Assembly (NCBI GenBank): GCA_026225945.1
Contig: JAMJFZ010001134.1
Location: 248,001-312,000, forward strand
Source: Cricetomys ansorgei
Lineage: Eukaryota > Chordata > Mammalia > Rodentia > Nesomyidae
Direction: 5' to 3'
Length of the DNA: 64,000 bases
Position numbers and translations under genes: made by a program. Below are positions 46,622-59,815 of this stretch, piece after piece. The notes under the pieces were generated by a model. The model was not told the origin of the DNA. It ran no database searches and saw nothing but the letters and a program-made list of their open reading frames with translations. The number at the start of each line of letters is the position of its first letter. Positions within the stretch are counted from its first letter, which is position 1.

Positions 46622-47250
46622 GAGCTATCCCAGATCACTAAGGATGTTGAACATTTCTTTAAGTTTCTTTTAAGTATTTTTTTAAAGATTACATAGAATG
46701 TGCAGATTTCGTCACATAAAATGCCCATTTTTTCTATACCAATCGTACCAACTAAGGATCATGGGCTATCTTTCCATCCTGTGAGCTCTCCTTCAATTTC
46801 CATCTTCAAGGAAAACCATATTTGTCATTCAAGTCTTCCAATTGCTTGATTAGACACACCCCAATATAACTGTTGTTGTTTGTAGTTTTGTAAAGGGGTT
46901 GTTTCCCTGAATTCTCACTCTGTCCATCTGTCATTTGTGTCCATGGGAGGTAAAGACTTTTTAAGTTAATCTTGTAGTCAACCGCCTCATTGAAGATGTT
47001 TATCCGCTATAGTTGTTCCTTTTTAGAGGACTATTAAATGTGTATTGGGGAGAGTGGACAACTGTTTCTTGTTCCAGATTTTAATAGAATTATTTTGACT
47101 CTCTCTCCATTTAATTTGATGTTAGCAGAGTTCTTGCTGGAAATTGCCTGTATTATGTTTAGATATAGATTGCATCTCCAGTCTCTCCAATAGGTTTATG
47201 ATGAAGTGGTGTTAGATTTTGTCAAAAACTCTCTTAGGATCTAGTGACAT
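46622..47250 (-). mobile_element. L1 fragment, antisense
   Basis: CAGATCACTAAGGATGTTGAAC at the left edge, then TCATTCAAGTCTTCCAATTGC, TCTGTCCATCTGTCATTTG and GTCAAAAACTCTCTTAGGATC correspond to antisense L1 ORF2 with internal deletions. The left junction matches that at 36050. Confidence 0.85.
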
Positions 47251-47254
47251 GACA

Positions 47255-47900
47255 TGACATATTAGTGTTCCTAGGAAAAATAAATAGATATCAAATCGTA
47301 AAGAGACTTATAACCTGTGGAAAAAATAAAGAAGCATATCATGATATGTTATGAGTAGGTGGGATTTTAGTACCAATAAGAACACGTCTAGATCGTAACA
47401 ACCTGTGATGGTTGTATGGAAATCCCAATGTGATTCTTATGTTGCTTTACCATCTGGCCAACAAGAATGAGACAAGTGAAATGCAGTGATTTCTTTGGAT
47501 ATGTTGCTTTCTCAAGATTATTATCCTCTACAGTTTTTCATTTCATTGTATGCTGGCATTGATTCTTCATATCAAGCTATAGCCAAAGCCTTAGAAGATA
47601 TTCTGGAGCTAGCACTAAAACCAAGTAAGGAATTCTTGATGACATACTCTATGGTCTGTGAAAACAATGATCACTATGGAATAGGAAGCTAAAGAAATAC
47701 ATAGTAGGGTGAGTTTTCCACTGTGTATATAACTTTATGATTTGAAGCTATATGTTAAAATAGTTCCTGGTTAAGGAGATAGGTATTCTATCTAATATGA
47801 TAACTGCCCAATTTCTTCTATCTGATAGCATCTAGATGCCTGAATTCACAGTGTCATTACCATGTGGGAAGAGTGATTACATTGTGGCTCAAAGTTGAGC
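47255..47900 (+). repeat. Diverged module relative, copy N2
   Basis: Aligned with N1 from ATATTAGTGTTCCTAGG to the ACCATGTGGGAAGAGTG word. One base is inserted relative to N1 near 47510, shifting the reading frame upstream of the shared exon. Confidence 0.8.
47486..47692 (+). pseudogene. Protein-like exon of unknown family, copy N2
   Basis: This is a 68-residue plus frame whose last 55 residues (YYPLQFFISLYAG to HYGIGS) align without gaps to the N1 exon at 45 kb, with an identical stop position. The upstream part is frame-shifted relative to N1 by one inserted base, and the donor-like GACAGGTAAG has become GACAAGTGAAA. It is therefore probably a dead copy. Function unknown. Confidence 0.35.
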
Positions 47901-48489
47901 AGAGAAAGTGGTCTTTTTCTCTGAATATCACCAACTATCAGAGTAATTAGGATTAGACTCTAAAGTCTCAGCAGTTAGGTGTTTTAGATATCAAATGTAC
48001 TCCCACTTGGTAATTACAATATCCAAGGAATCCAATTATAAGTATCTGTCCTTCTTAAATATTGCAAGGTACACATGTGCATTTGTTCTTGTGTGCATGG
48101 ATGTCATTTTATATATCATATGTTAGTGTGGGTGTGTATACATGTGACTGTGTAAATGTATCTATGTCTTTGCTGGAAATAGAATTCAAACACTTACTTT
48201 TTCTACAGATTTGTACCATGTTCATGTGGTTCACATCCTACAAATAAGACAGAATGAGTTGATATTGTTTTATTTGAGTTGAAAGAGGGTGAGTAAGGCA
48301 GAAGCACAAGAGTGATGTTGGTCTTCAGTATTGCAGAGTGAGAACAGGAGAATCTGAATTATAGATAAGTGCCTAAATATTTCCGCATATGACAACTCAA
48401 TTCTTTCACTTAAATGTGTGCATTATTATATGCATAGGAGGTAAATGTGTGGCAGTAAATGTCAAAGAAGCTACCACTCCTAGACCGTC

Positions 48490-48730
48490 TTGTGCACTTT
48501 GGAAAATGTTAGTAAGTATAAATTGATGGGTCATAAGTGGGTGGGGTCACTGTGGCATGCGGACCTGTATTTGATGGTGATAGAATATGAGATCATAACT
48601 GCCTAGCAACACAATGATATGCTTTGGGTCAAATCTCATGGTCACAACAGGCATGGAGCTTTTGAGATGTAGTATTTCTTTTGCTCCTTTACATTCCTAG
48701 GATAAATATTATAGGTGAAAAGCAATAGGA
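48490..48730 (+). repeat. Diverged module relative, copy N3 (partial)
   Basis: CATAAGTGGGTGGGGTCAC, GAGATCATAACTGCCTAGC and CAACAGGCATGGAGCTTTTGAG follow the N1/N2 order, then similarity fades before the exon. Confidence 0.65.
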
Positions 48731-49860
48731 TATTCCTGGTGCAATATTGCCATAAGACAGATTTGTGTTGCTGAAGCACACACTGCTTTCTTTTAGATTT
48801 CTTCTCATTCCTTGAGATGAGGGCGGTCTGCTTCCTCCAAAACATGGCAATGGTCCATTATATCCTTGGGGATTTATGGTCCTTTGACTTCGTTAAGCAG
48901 TGCCGTCTACTGAGGCATGCAAAACTCTAGAATTCTTGTCCTAGCTGGGATGAAATCTCAGTTCATAGTGTCCTTTGTGGTTTTGTTTAGCAGGGAAGCA
49001 AAACAGGATTCACCCAGGAGTGCATATAGGGCATTGAAAAGGGTCGGCATTCCTGTGGTCCTTTCTTGTCTTCCTAACAGAAAACTGAGGGATCCAAATA
49101 TGACACAAACCCAACCACTGTTCCAAGCTGCTTTCTCTGATTTCTACACTCATTGAAAGCACATTTCTTGGAATATACACCACAAAATACATAATCCAAC
49201 ATTTGCTATCATCAGTCCTTCTTTACATTCGTACATTCTTATTTCATTCTTCTTTGCTATATCCATACCTCCTTAACAATTTCCATTGTCATTAATTTTT
49301 CACTCACTCTTTTATTTATTTCTTCCTCATCTTTCATTTGCTTGTATTCCTTCTTTATTTCCTTTTTTCTTTCTTTTCTCCTGCTTTGCATTTTTAAATG
49401 TTTTCTATTAGGAGAGTTGTAATTTTACATTTCATTCACGTACGTGTCAAACATTGTTTTTGAAAGAGACACTCATGTATATTAGTCCCACAAGGATTAG
49501 GAACGATGTACCTTGATTTGCAGACTAGACATCATGTACAGCTAAAAGATGGATATTATCCAAAGGTAAAATGGTGTGCTTTTATTCATGGTGAAAATTA
49601 CAGAACAGGGACCTCCGTGCAGGGATAGGAAGGAGCTTCAAAACAGTGAAAGAGGAACAGTTTCTTTTCTCTGGCATACCTAGGAAATAGGATGCCTTAA
49701 ATAGTTGATTCAATTTTAACCTGATGTTACTTAACTCCATCTTAGTCATGTTCCTCAGGAAGAATGCCAGAATCCAGATCAAGAAATCCCTTGAAACATC
49801 ACGTTTTAGGTCATGTGTTCCTCCTTGGCAAGTTGCTCCCTAATTACAGGTGGAAGAATG
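48731..49860. other. No gene seen
   Basis: AT-rich; includes a pyrimidine-rich stretch at 49220-49390. No motif or repeat recognised. Confidence 0.5.
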
Positions 49861-49869
49861 TGTACCAAA

Positions 49870-50540
49870 GAACATAATTGTAATTTGTAATGTAAAATTG
49901 AAACTGGGGTTCAGGAAGCTCCCAAATTCCTGGGAAGCATTCTTAACATGTTCTTCATGTAGATTAGAACACAAGCCTCAGAAGGTGAGGGAGAGGGGAT
50001 ATGCTATGTATGTTGTAGATGTAGATCAGCACCTCTTCTACTTATCCCTTTAAATTTTAAACAAGAAAAAAATATTGTTATATAGTAGAAGCCTCATAAA
50101 ATCACAACTCTGATGAGGATCCTATTATGACACAGGTTATACAGTGCAATGATCACAGGCATGTGCTCTTATTAGTGTAATTTTCTATTCTTATTATTGT
50201 TCATATAAAATCATTAGTTAACTGTAATCAATGGTAGTTATTGGAGGATAAATGTCCATCAAATGTCGAGTGACCATGCATACTGTGTATTTCCCTTATA
50301 GACAAAGCCATGCCACAAAACATACAGAAGACATGGAAAATGGAATTGTGTATGTAGTTGATGTAGGACAGTACATCTATTGCCTTTCATCTTATTTTAG
50401 AACAAGGAGTGATGATTGGTCTATGGCACATCCTGATGCAGTCACAACCATCCTCAGGAGCCCAGATTAATACTGGTTATCATGCAGGGATCACAGAATT
50501 AAGGATATTCTTTAATCAGTAAAATTGTCTATTCCTGTTT
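49870..50540 (+). repeat. Diverged direct repeat, about 350-bp unit, two copies
   Basis: The text at about 50003-50200 (TATGTATGTTGTAGATGTAG, CACAGGTTATACAGTGC, AATTTTCTATTC) reappears at about 50347-50535 (GTGTATGTAGTTGATGTAGG, CTGGTTATCATGCAGGG, AAATTGTCTATTC). The plus frames 49850-50053 and 50252-50470 share a YVVDV.Q peptide for this reason. Confidence 0.65.
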
Positions 50541-51505
50541 CTGAGAATATTGGCTGCTATTGGCAACTGTGTGAACAGCATCTGTTCAGTGAAATCAATT
50601 ACTTACCCTTCTCCTTGTAAGAACTTGGAACACATCAAAATATATATAGCAACACAGTGGCATGGGCTCCTGAAGGCCAAGTGGTCAGTGGTTGGGCTGG
50701 AGTGTCTCAGGGCTGTAACACATGGGCAGTGGCTAACCTGGAAGATAAAATTCTCATTTTCTTTGAGCAGACCTTAAAATATCATTTTCTTTCCTCACGA
50801 GGGAAACTCCTGTATTATTCATTCCCCTCACTGTGTTGTCTCTCTTTCTATCAAAGTCATATACAAGACACATTTAGTGAATGGCTTGCTTGAATAAAGG
50901 ATTAGATGAACGTATTGAGGGACAAATGTAGTCTAGTGGAGTGTTGATGAAATCCATGCGAGTTTTAACAGGTCTTCAAATACATAGGTAGCTCGGGTGT
51001 CAGCTAATATGTCAGTACAAGACTAATGTACTTTTAAAATGTGAAGGTCTGTTGACTAAAATCCATGTGGTTTTCTGTCAGTGTGAATGTTGTGTTATCA
51101 TCTATGTCATAAATGTGGATTTTATTACCACTGTTTTTTTTTTTAAGTAAAGTCATAAAATTGGTTGCAAAAAAATTGTTCTCTTGAGTAAAATAGATTT
51201 CATCCAGGAATTCCTCACTTTTGGTGCAAGAACGTCTTACTTTTACCATTTAGTTTGGCTTCTCTCATTTCCTAGCAGATTTCACTTGTTGTTCCTTTTT
51301 TTAGAGAAATTTCTAATTTGAAGATATAAAAAAAAGTTTCTTAAAGTCAACAGTGATGCTAAAGCTAATTTATACATTTATGGGTGTTCTTTCAATTTAA
51401 CAAGAGTATAGAATGTTAATTAAACAAGACTATAAAATGTAAACTTAGTGAACCATTTTAACAATTTATTGTTTATTTTTTACAAACCCTATGATTTTTA
51501 TTACC

Positions 51506-51510
<5 letters not shown>

Positions 51511-51552
<42 letters not shown>
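51511..51552. repeat. (AT)n microsatellite
   Basis: About 20 AT units, absent from the equivalent position in copy 1 near 20850. Confidence 0.97.
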
Positions 51553-51557
<5 letters not shown>

Positions 51558-51869
51558 ATATTTACTAATTGCATCTTCGATCATGAATTTCTGCCTTATG
51601 TGGGATTTTTATTTTTTATTATTTTAGGAAGAATTACTTTAGGTACTTCTTGAGGGAGGAAAAACAGAGATTGTCTTTATGAATTCATCCAATGATATTA
51701 ACTTTGTATTTGCAAATAGTATTTAGTATGATCTATAAACATGTGTATTGATGAAATTCTGATTTAAATTTCCCTTCAAAAGGTAAATTTTCATTTTGCT
51801 TCATTAGTAAGAAACACTTAAATCCAGCCTGTGCCTAAATCGATTGTCAAAAAGATTTGAGGTTTAGGT

Positions 51870-54016
51870 GGCCTTTCTTAATTCCCATTAGACTCAGGGC
51901 TCAGACCTGAGTTCGTCGAACCCTCACAGGTAAACACAGATGCTTTGAGTTTTGGCCTATGTTCATTAGGTAGAATAAAGGGTGCTTCTCGGTTTAGTTA
52001 CATCTGGTTAATTGTCTGGGGAGAGGAAAGAGATTGTGACAGATGTGGTGATAGCTCATAATGGTTGCCTGGCAATGCCTAGGGGAATGATAAGATGGGA
52101 ATGCAAGCCCAATGATGGTAGGCAAAGTGTCAGGAGACATATAATGTTTCTCCTTTAGACCTGTTCTTCCCACAATAGGATCCTAGGCAGCCTGTCTCTT
52201 AAGGTGAAATTGAGTGCTTAGACCTTTATAGCCCATGTTGTGGTTGAAGCATGGCAGAACTCACATGAACCCAGACAGAATGGTCGGTAAAGGATCCAGT
52301 CTGGTTCCATGGGCATGTAGATTTAAGGTTTTTGGCTGTTTCTCAACTTCCATCAGACTTAGAGCTCAAACTGAATCAATTGGAGACCTCACAGGTACCC
52401 CTAGTAGCCTTGAATTTTGCCCTTTCTCTACTGAGAGGTTTTAACCAGGAGGGAAAGCAGTTCTGAGTCTAGATCCCCATTGAAATAAGAGGTTGTCTTT
52501 GGTGTGGTATCTGCTCAACCTCCCGTGTGACCAGATATCTATGACACCACCACCTAGCTTCCCTACAAACCAGGTTTAACCTGAGGCTGTTTCGGCAGGC
52601 CTATTTGATTTCAAAGCTTGGATATCAGCAGGTTCACTTAGTGTTAGCACACCCAATTCTTGCCTTAGTGATTATCCAGGTGGGTAGAGTCAAGTAAAAT
52701 TCACCAGGATCTCTGGGGAGGTACATGTCAAAATGGGCTGATGCACCATAAAAAGGCAGTGTCCAGTCCTTGGTCCACAGATCTTTTTTATGTTTGTTTC
52801 TGAGAATGCTACTCTGTGTTACAGATTAACATGGGTTTTCTGTAGCATTCCTTAGGACCTGTACAACAACTTCTGTGTCTTCAGATTCACTGAATTGAAT
52901 GGAGTATCTCAGGGTAGAGAAATTGAGAAGCCAGCTTGTTCTGTGACCCACGAGTTCTGAATATTTTACCCATTACCACCTATACCTGCATCCCTTCCTT
53001 GAATACTCTTATCTACTGCCATGCAGATACAACCATTCTGGAATCCCCTGTAGTGAACTACAATTAGAGAGTGATCTCTCTCCATGCGTGGCTGTAAGGT
53101 ATGCTGCCAGCTTGGATTCTGTAGTCATTTTTAAGTTTTCTGTTTTTTGTTTTTTGCTTTCATTTTGGTTGTGTTGTTTTGTTATGTTTTGCTCAGGAAA
53201 TTCCATACAGAGTTGTCTCAGGGCACAAGGTAGTTGACATTCTTGGTTCACTAATGTCATCAAGTGAAACTATTTTACAGGTCTGCCAGCTGGTACCTGT
53301 TTTTCAGTGGACAAGCCCAGCACGTTCCTTGCTAGATAGTACTATCTCTAAACTCCTGCTAACCTGTTGGCCCAGGAGAGATGTAGGGAAAAGAAGACTC
53401 CAGGTGGGCCTGCCACACAGTAGGCTGAGCACAACATGGTTTGGCTTGCTCCAAGCAGGAAGCATAGCCTCCCATGTCTTGAGGCTGCCACCTCAGGATT
53501 GTGAGTATTTCTTTGCAAGGGACTTTGTATCTGTGAATGAATCTGAGTTGAAAAAGGGGAACATAATATACATGTCATTGTTCACTAGGCTGCCCACAAT
53601 CACACTAGGTTTTGTATGATGCTTATCAGTAGCTCACAAATCTTACATCCAAGAACTACACAAGCTGAACATCATCACTTCAAGTCTGTGCCCAGTTTGC
53701 CTGAGCAACACAGCCTTTATGGTCCTATGTGTTTTATCCATTTTACTCCATCCCTACCATCCTCAATCCCTCCTTGTTAATCATTGTCTGACTCCTATTC
53801 TGACTTTTTCTTCTTTGTCCTCATTTCATTAATTTTTTTATCAGAAATTAGAATCTCTTTTAGCTTGGCTGCAGGTGGAGTTCAGGGATCCTGACATGAG
53901 AGACAATATTTCTGCCCCAGAGCTATATCTCTATCACCCTTAAAGGAATTTTAGTGAATTGGACATATGCATCCTCCTTAAGGATAAAATGAGAAATTAG
54001 CCCATGACATTCTGTA
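51870..54016 (+). repeat. Recurrent module, copy M1'
   Basis: Direct counterpart of M1 at 21170-23620: the same two CTCAGGGCTCAGACCTGA-type halves, an eroded CTCF-like word (52745-52761), CCTCCCATGTCTTGAGGCTG and the pyrimidine tract ending TTATCAGAAATTAG. It breaks into L1 at about 54017. The 146-residue plus frame at 53179-53619 parallels the 110-residue frame at 22527-22859 (shared GLLQ.GSIASHVLRLPPQ), with different ends. Confidence 0.8.
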
Positions 54017-54665
54017 TCCTTGATTCAGTTCCATTGATCCTCATGTTTGTTTTTAAGTAAATACCATGCTCCTTCCATTGCTATGGTTCTGTAATACATC
54101 TTAACATCCGGGAAGTCAGGACTTCCAGAAATACTTTAATTTTTCAGGATTACTTTTGTTATTCTCATTTTTTGTTGTTTCATTTACCATGTGGAAGTGA
54201 GTGTTGCCTTTATTAGGACTGTAAAGAATTGAATTGGGATTTTGATAGGGATTGCACTGGATCTGTCAAATGCTTTTTGGTAAAATGTATATTTTACTGT
54301 GTAAAGGCCACCAACCCTGGAGCATGCAATATCTTTCTATCTTCTAAAATCTTCTTCAATTTCCCTTTTCAAAGACTTAAACTTTTCTCACATTCAAGTC
54401 TGAAAACTGGTTGGTAAGAGTCATCCAAGATACCATATGTTATTTGTAGGTATTATAAGAGGTGTTTTTCCCTGATTTCTTTCTTCGTCCTTTTTTCATT
54501 TGTATATTGGAGGCTAACAGATTTTTTTTGAGTTGATCTTATAGGTTGTCACTTCATTGAAGGAGTTAACAAGTTGTAGAAGTTATCTGGTTGATTTTGG
54601 GGGTTACTTAAATATACTATCATATTACATATATGTGCATGTATACATATGAGTGTGTGTGTGTT

Positions 54666-54716
<51 letters not shown>

Positions 54717-55080
54717 CTTACTATCCAATGTATATTCCCTTGCTGCCCTTCTTTTGTCTTACCCCTTCAAGCTTGAACTTCATATACTCTATTGAGTAGG
54801 TATGGAGAGTGGACAACCTTGCCTTATTAATGATTTTAGAGGAATTCCTTTGTGTTTGTCTCCCTTTAATTTGATATTCTCTTTAGGCTTGTTGTAAATT
54901 GCCTTTAGTATATTTAAGTGTGGCCTTTGTATCCCATATCTCTCAAAATACTTTAATGTATAGAAATGTTGGATTTAGTGAAAATATTTCTCACTGTCCA
55001 GTGAGATGATCAGTTTTTTATGTCATGATATTCATTGAATGATTTTCATATAATTGACTATACAGGAGAACAGATTCCAG
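54017..55080 (-). mobile_element. L1 fragment, antisense
   Basis: TTTTTAAGTAAATACCATGC, ATTGAATTGGGATTTTGATAGG, TTTCAAAGACTTAAAC and GTCCAGTGAGATGATCAG are antisense ORF2 text. A (TG)n(TA)n tract interrupts it at 54653-54714. Frames are destroyed. Confidence 0.9.
54653..54714. repeat. (TG)n(TA)n microsatellite
   Basis: Mixed TG and TA dinucleotide run of about 60 bp within the L1 fragment. Confidence 0.95.
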
Positions 55081-55269
55081 TTTCTGTTTTATATTTAATA
55101 ACATATAAATAAGAGATAATGTTACTCAGTTGGATCTTAGGGAAATACTGTTAACTAGGGAACTTTAATATCTGAGAAATTTGCAAACTTTTGGTTTTGT
55201 GGAGGTTACCTTCTGTAAATCATTAGAAGATACCATTCTGATTCAGAAATTATCAAAACAGTGCTCTGT

Positions 55270-55380
55270 ATGTAGGCACTTTCCTGAAACCCCACTACTT
55301 TTGAGGCAGAAACTGGAGGGCCAGGAGTTCAAGAACTGAGATATATGAGAGCTTTTCATGAAAACAAACAAATCTTTGTA
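55270..55380 (+). mobile_element. B1-like SINE remnant
   Basis: GGCACTTTCCTGAAACCCC, TTTTGAGGCAGAAACTGG and GGCCAGGAGTTCAAGAACTG followed by an A-rich tail. Copy 1 shows only the tail at 24316. Confidence 0.65.
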
Positions 55381-55829
55381 AAAATGCCATAAACAATGAG
55401 AGAAACAGATATAGAAATGATTAACAGCTTTGAATACGATAAGATATTTCTAGATACATCTGAAGTGGGAGTAAATTAACTAAGGTGTGGGAACATGTGT
55501 ATGATTATGACCCAGTGGCCAAATATTACTGAGCTTGGTCCTTTGATACAGGTACAATTACTTATAGGATTGAGGCAGAAAGCTCATTTCCAGCTAGAAG
55601 TTCATGATCAGCCTGGATTCCATAGAGACCTTATCAGTGAAAGCATAAATTAATACTGTTGCTAGCTTTATAGCTTGAAGTAGGGAAAACTGTCTCAGCT
55701 TCAGTTTTCTATTTGTTCTTTCAAAAAAATTAAATATTGTATTGTTTAGTTTATTATTTATTTATTCTTCTCTATATTCCTCCATTTATATGTTCTTTTA
55801 TTTATGTATTTATTTACTCATTTATTTCA

Positions 55830-55965
55830 GATACCATGTCTCTTTGTACCCCTGAGAGTGTTGGAAGTCAATATCTGAGCAAGGGTGGAATCAAACTGTC
55901 AAGATACACAACTGCTTCTGCATACTGAGAGCTGAGATTAAAGTAACATCCCAACAAACCCAGCA
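55830..55965 (-). mobile_element. B1-like SINE remnant
   Basis: Counterpart of the B1 at 24781-24910, with GGGTGGAATCAAACTGTCAAG and GAGCTGAGATTAAAGTAAC. Confidence 0.75.
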
Positions 55966-58670
55966 AGTGAGAGTTTCTTCACCACAAGATGGTATTACAC
56001 ACCAGCTTTATAGAATTTTAGAAAATACTCCATAAATCATAGCCATTATTTCATGGAGGAATGAAGCATACAGCTATTTGAAAATAGAAAACACATTAAT
56101 GTATCTTATGCAATGCCTTTGAGGAATCTGTTGGCATATTTTAAAAGTTTTAATTGAGTGCTCTTTACTTTTTTCTTTTAAAAATGTGGAAAACGTCGTG
56201 ATTTTGCATATCAGTCTTGCACAAGGGAAATGCTCATCGTCTCTGTATCATTCCAGTTTTAGTATATGTGCTGCTAAGTCACCCATTCTGTTTTTACTCT
56301 CTTTAAAATTCTCTTCGGGAAGGGTCAAATTTAGCAGCTGGCTATTGATTATGCTATGTAATGACCTATGTTTGTTTTTCTTAATGATGAAGGTCTGCCA
56401 ATAGCCTAGTATTGACTTTGTCCCTGCCCCACAGAGTAATATAGCAGCTACTGTGCAGCTGCAGAAATCTATTTAGTTCAATCCCACTCCCTGCCACCCC
56501 ATGCTTTGCAACAGTTCTAGCTGATGACATGACATGTACAACAATGATTCAAGTGCTGTCAGGGCATATAGTGCAAAGCACTGTTACATCACAATATCTG
56601 CTGATGTAAGGAAGAATGCATCCGTTGCCTCATTAGCACTTGTTCAAACCACACAGTTTGACCTCCTTAGAGGCCAGTCCTGGTGTCAGAAAGAATTATC
56701 TGGTCGTTTTTCCTCCAGGTAACTGGTTTTTATGACTGAGCCCTTTTCTTGCCTGGTATCTGGAATTAGTACTATTTAGGATGTCATATTCTCTGAGCAG
56801 GCTCCCTAATGTTCAGGAATCTTGTGGTATGATAAGTCCAGGAGGTGGGCTTGAGGAAATAATAACTGTCTTGGGGTCTGGGAGTAAATTGTGGTCTCTG
56901 GCGTGGGGGGAGGGGGAGTTGCAGATACGTAAGGTGAAACTATGTCTGGGGTTCAGGTATTTCTGGGTCTTATGGTTCCCAGAAACTGGGAATGAGATTG
57001 TGGCATCCCTTCAGCCTCAGGTGTTGACCTTGATTGTACAGTTCAGGGCTTCCCTGGGATGTCAGGGCTGGTGGTGTCTACAAGTTTCAGGTTTCATTTT
57101 CTTCAGCCTGTGTTTTAATTCCTCTGCATCTCACTAAGAGAAGCAGCTTTTGCAGCTTCTCAGTGTTTCTAACCGATGCCAGTGTACTTGGCCTCTGAGG
57201 GTAGGAATCACATCTGAGGCAAATAGAAGCCTTGGAACATGAAGGCTTCCTATGTGTCTTCATATGCTGGACACTCAATGAGTATCTGAGGCTGCTGGGC
57301 TTTTCCTGTGACATGGTGTTATACAGGTTCAAGAGAGATTTTAGGACTCACTGTTTTTCCTGGTTTTGTGGCGGTAATAAACAAAGGATAATACTGTGAT
57401 TCCCAGGGAACTGACACTTCAGTTTGAAAGCACTATGAAACCTTTTCTTGAAACTGCCAATCCTGGAGATTCACAAGATGACCCAGACTTCTCTTCTCTG
57501 GAGCATTCCCAGATACACTGATGTGGACAGAAGAATCTTAGTTCTGGCAAGGTCACTAATGAACTGGTCTCCAGCAGTTGGGTCGGATGAGTCTTCAGAT
57601 CCAGGGAACCCAGGTATTGCAACATTAAGGGCCTGTGGTTCGGAGACCTAAGACTTGATCTGTGCAAAACATGGAATAGTGTGTGTTGTCTTTGTGAATC
57701 AATACTAAATAAACTTTCCCATTGACTTTGTCCCACTGTTTGATGATTTTCCTGACAGTGTACCATTTTCTGTTATAGTAAAACTGTATAAAAGGTGTTT
57801 TATTTATTTCTTATTTCTTAATCTTTTCTTTATATCTTATTCTTTATTATTTAAACTTGCTTGCATTAGCATTCAGCTTCTGTTAGCACTCCTGATCCCA
57901 TTTTCTTTTGTCATCTCTAACTTCTCAAACCTTGGTCTTATCTGTCTCAGGAAACTGACACTGAAACACAACCTTCTGATTTAAGAACAGGGAGGCCAAG
58001 GATGGAGGTAGAGGTATATCCTTATTTTATAGATAAATAAGAGGATCCAAGCTAGAAGTAAGGATAATGCAAGAGACAGAAGATGTGGGGCTAAGTAACA
58101 TAGGGTAACAGGATTCTAAAGAGCTCTTATTTTTCAACATTTGAATTGATAGGCTTCTCTATTCTGCTATCTATAGTGTATTTATAAAGCACTTAGAAAA
58201 ATTCTATATTGTAAGGAGTTTTGGTTGTGATACCTCCTATGGGAACCATTATTTTCTATTCTTATTTGGGACATGACTTTATTTTTTTCCTCTTCACATC
58301 TCAGGTTGCTACTTCTGGTTTTATGTGCTCACATCTTTTGTTCATCAAAATAGTTTTTAGTATGTGAAAAATCATTGTCTCAGTATTCTTGGGTCTTGGT
58401 CTTTAAACTCTGACATATCTTTTGAGTGGTTATGTTTGTAATTCAATACAAATTTGCAGAATTTTTGTGCCTGAAAATATAAGAAGACATTCTCCTTCTC
58501 CTTCTGAAAGAACTCATAATATTCTCAAGAGAGCAATGCTTAAGAAATTGAGAAGGGCTTCTTCTTGAAAGGCATCAAGAGGTCTTTCAAATAATTAAAT
58601 TACCTAGAACAATTCTGAATTATATGTTTCTTCAGAAGGTGGGGATATTCATAATAATTTATGGGATCTT

Positions 58671-58810
58671 TCTTTTTGAGACAGAGTTTCTGCATTGTAA
58701 CTCTCATGTCTCAACATTCACTGTGTAGATCAGGCTGCCCCTAAAATCACAGAGATCTGCTTGTCCCTCCTTCATAGTTCTTGAAATATAGGTTTGTACC
58801 ACTAACACAG
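58671..58810 (-). mobile_element. B1-like SINE remnant
   Basis: TTTTTGAGACAGAGTTTCTG, GTGTAGATCAGGCTGCCCC, AATCACAGAGATCTGCTTG and AATATAGGTTTGTACCAC are antisense B1. It is the same insertion as 27709-27857, seen in the opposite orientation. Confidence 0.9.
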
Positions 58811-59005
58811 GACTATATGTGGAATTTTATATGTATTCCCTTATTTGTACTGGGAACTTTGTCTGAATTATTTTCTCTCGTGGGCCTTAATTCATGGAAT
58901 AAAACCAACTTCTTCTTTGGTGTTCCATATTACTGGGACTACAGGCTCCTTTCAAACTCCCCAGTATCATAATTTCCTTTCTCTGTCTATGGAATGGAGA
59001 AAAGG

Positions 59006-59815
59006 AAGCTTCAGTTGTTTTTTTAAGCCTCATAGATGTTCATGTTTGTGTTCAGTTACATTTTGTTTTAGCCCAGTGTAAATTTCTGATATAAATGTGC
59101 TGTTTGAGATTGTCATCAGTTATTGTATGTGTTCTAAGTCCTCCCTCCTCATTAGAATCCTAGTAAATTAAAAAAAAATCAATTAAACGAGGCAAGAATT
59201 TTAGACTTCTCCTACCCCCTCATGTTTTTCAATTGCTATTTGTCCCAGAATTCTTCCTCTTCTGCCTTTTGTGTTCAGGGGTTGCAGGCTGTGTCACTTC
59301 ATGCTTCTTAAGATTCTTTTCTCTGTTTCTGTCTTTACATACCTTCTCTTGATGTGGATTGTGTGGGTCTTTTCGACTTGAATCCATGATGTATGAAGAA
59401 GGAACTTAATTACATGACTAAAACTGGATATATGGTTGCCAAGACATATAGTGCCTGGAGCCAGGGTCTTGGGGTCATTGCAGATTTAGATCCTGAGATC
59501 CTTGATCTTATCATCCTATGGGGTTTTTAAGTCCAAATGCCATTGTGTGCTTAGTATGTGCCACACTCAATATATCCTATTTTTCCTTTGTGAGACATTA
59601 CTTGATCAATTCCCTATTGCATTTATCTCTCTATACAATAGTATTTGCTGACAATTTCCTTTTTGTTTCTATTCAAGATAATTGTATGTAAGATGCTATA
59701 TTTCTTTATTTAAGTTTTCCTAGTTTTAAATTTATTTTAGTAAGTAGGTTTATGTGATTATTTGACTATTTCATATATACATAACACACATAATATATGT
59801 ATATAATACATATTC
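59006..59815. other. Copy 2-specific stretch, no gene seen
   Basis: Not found in copy 1 between 27940 and 27950. AT-rich, no repeat recognised. Confidence 0.5.
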
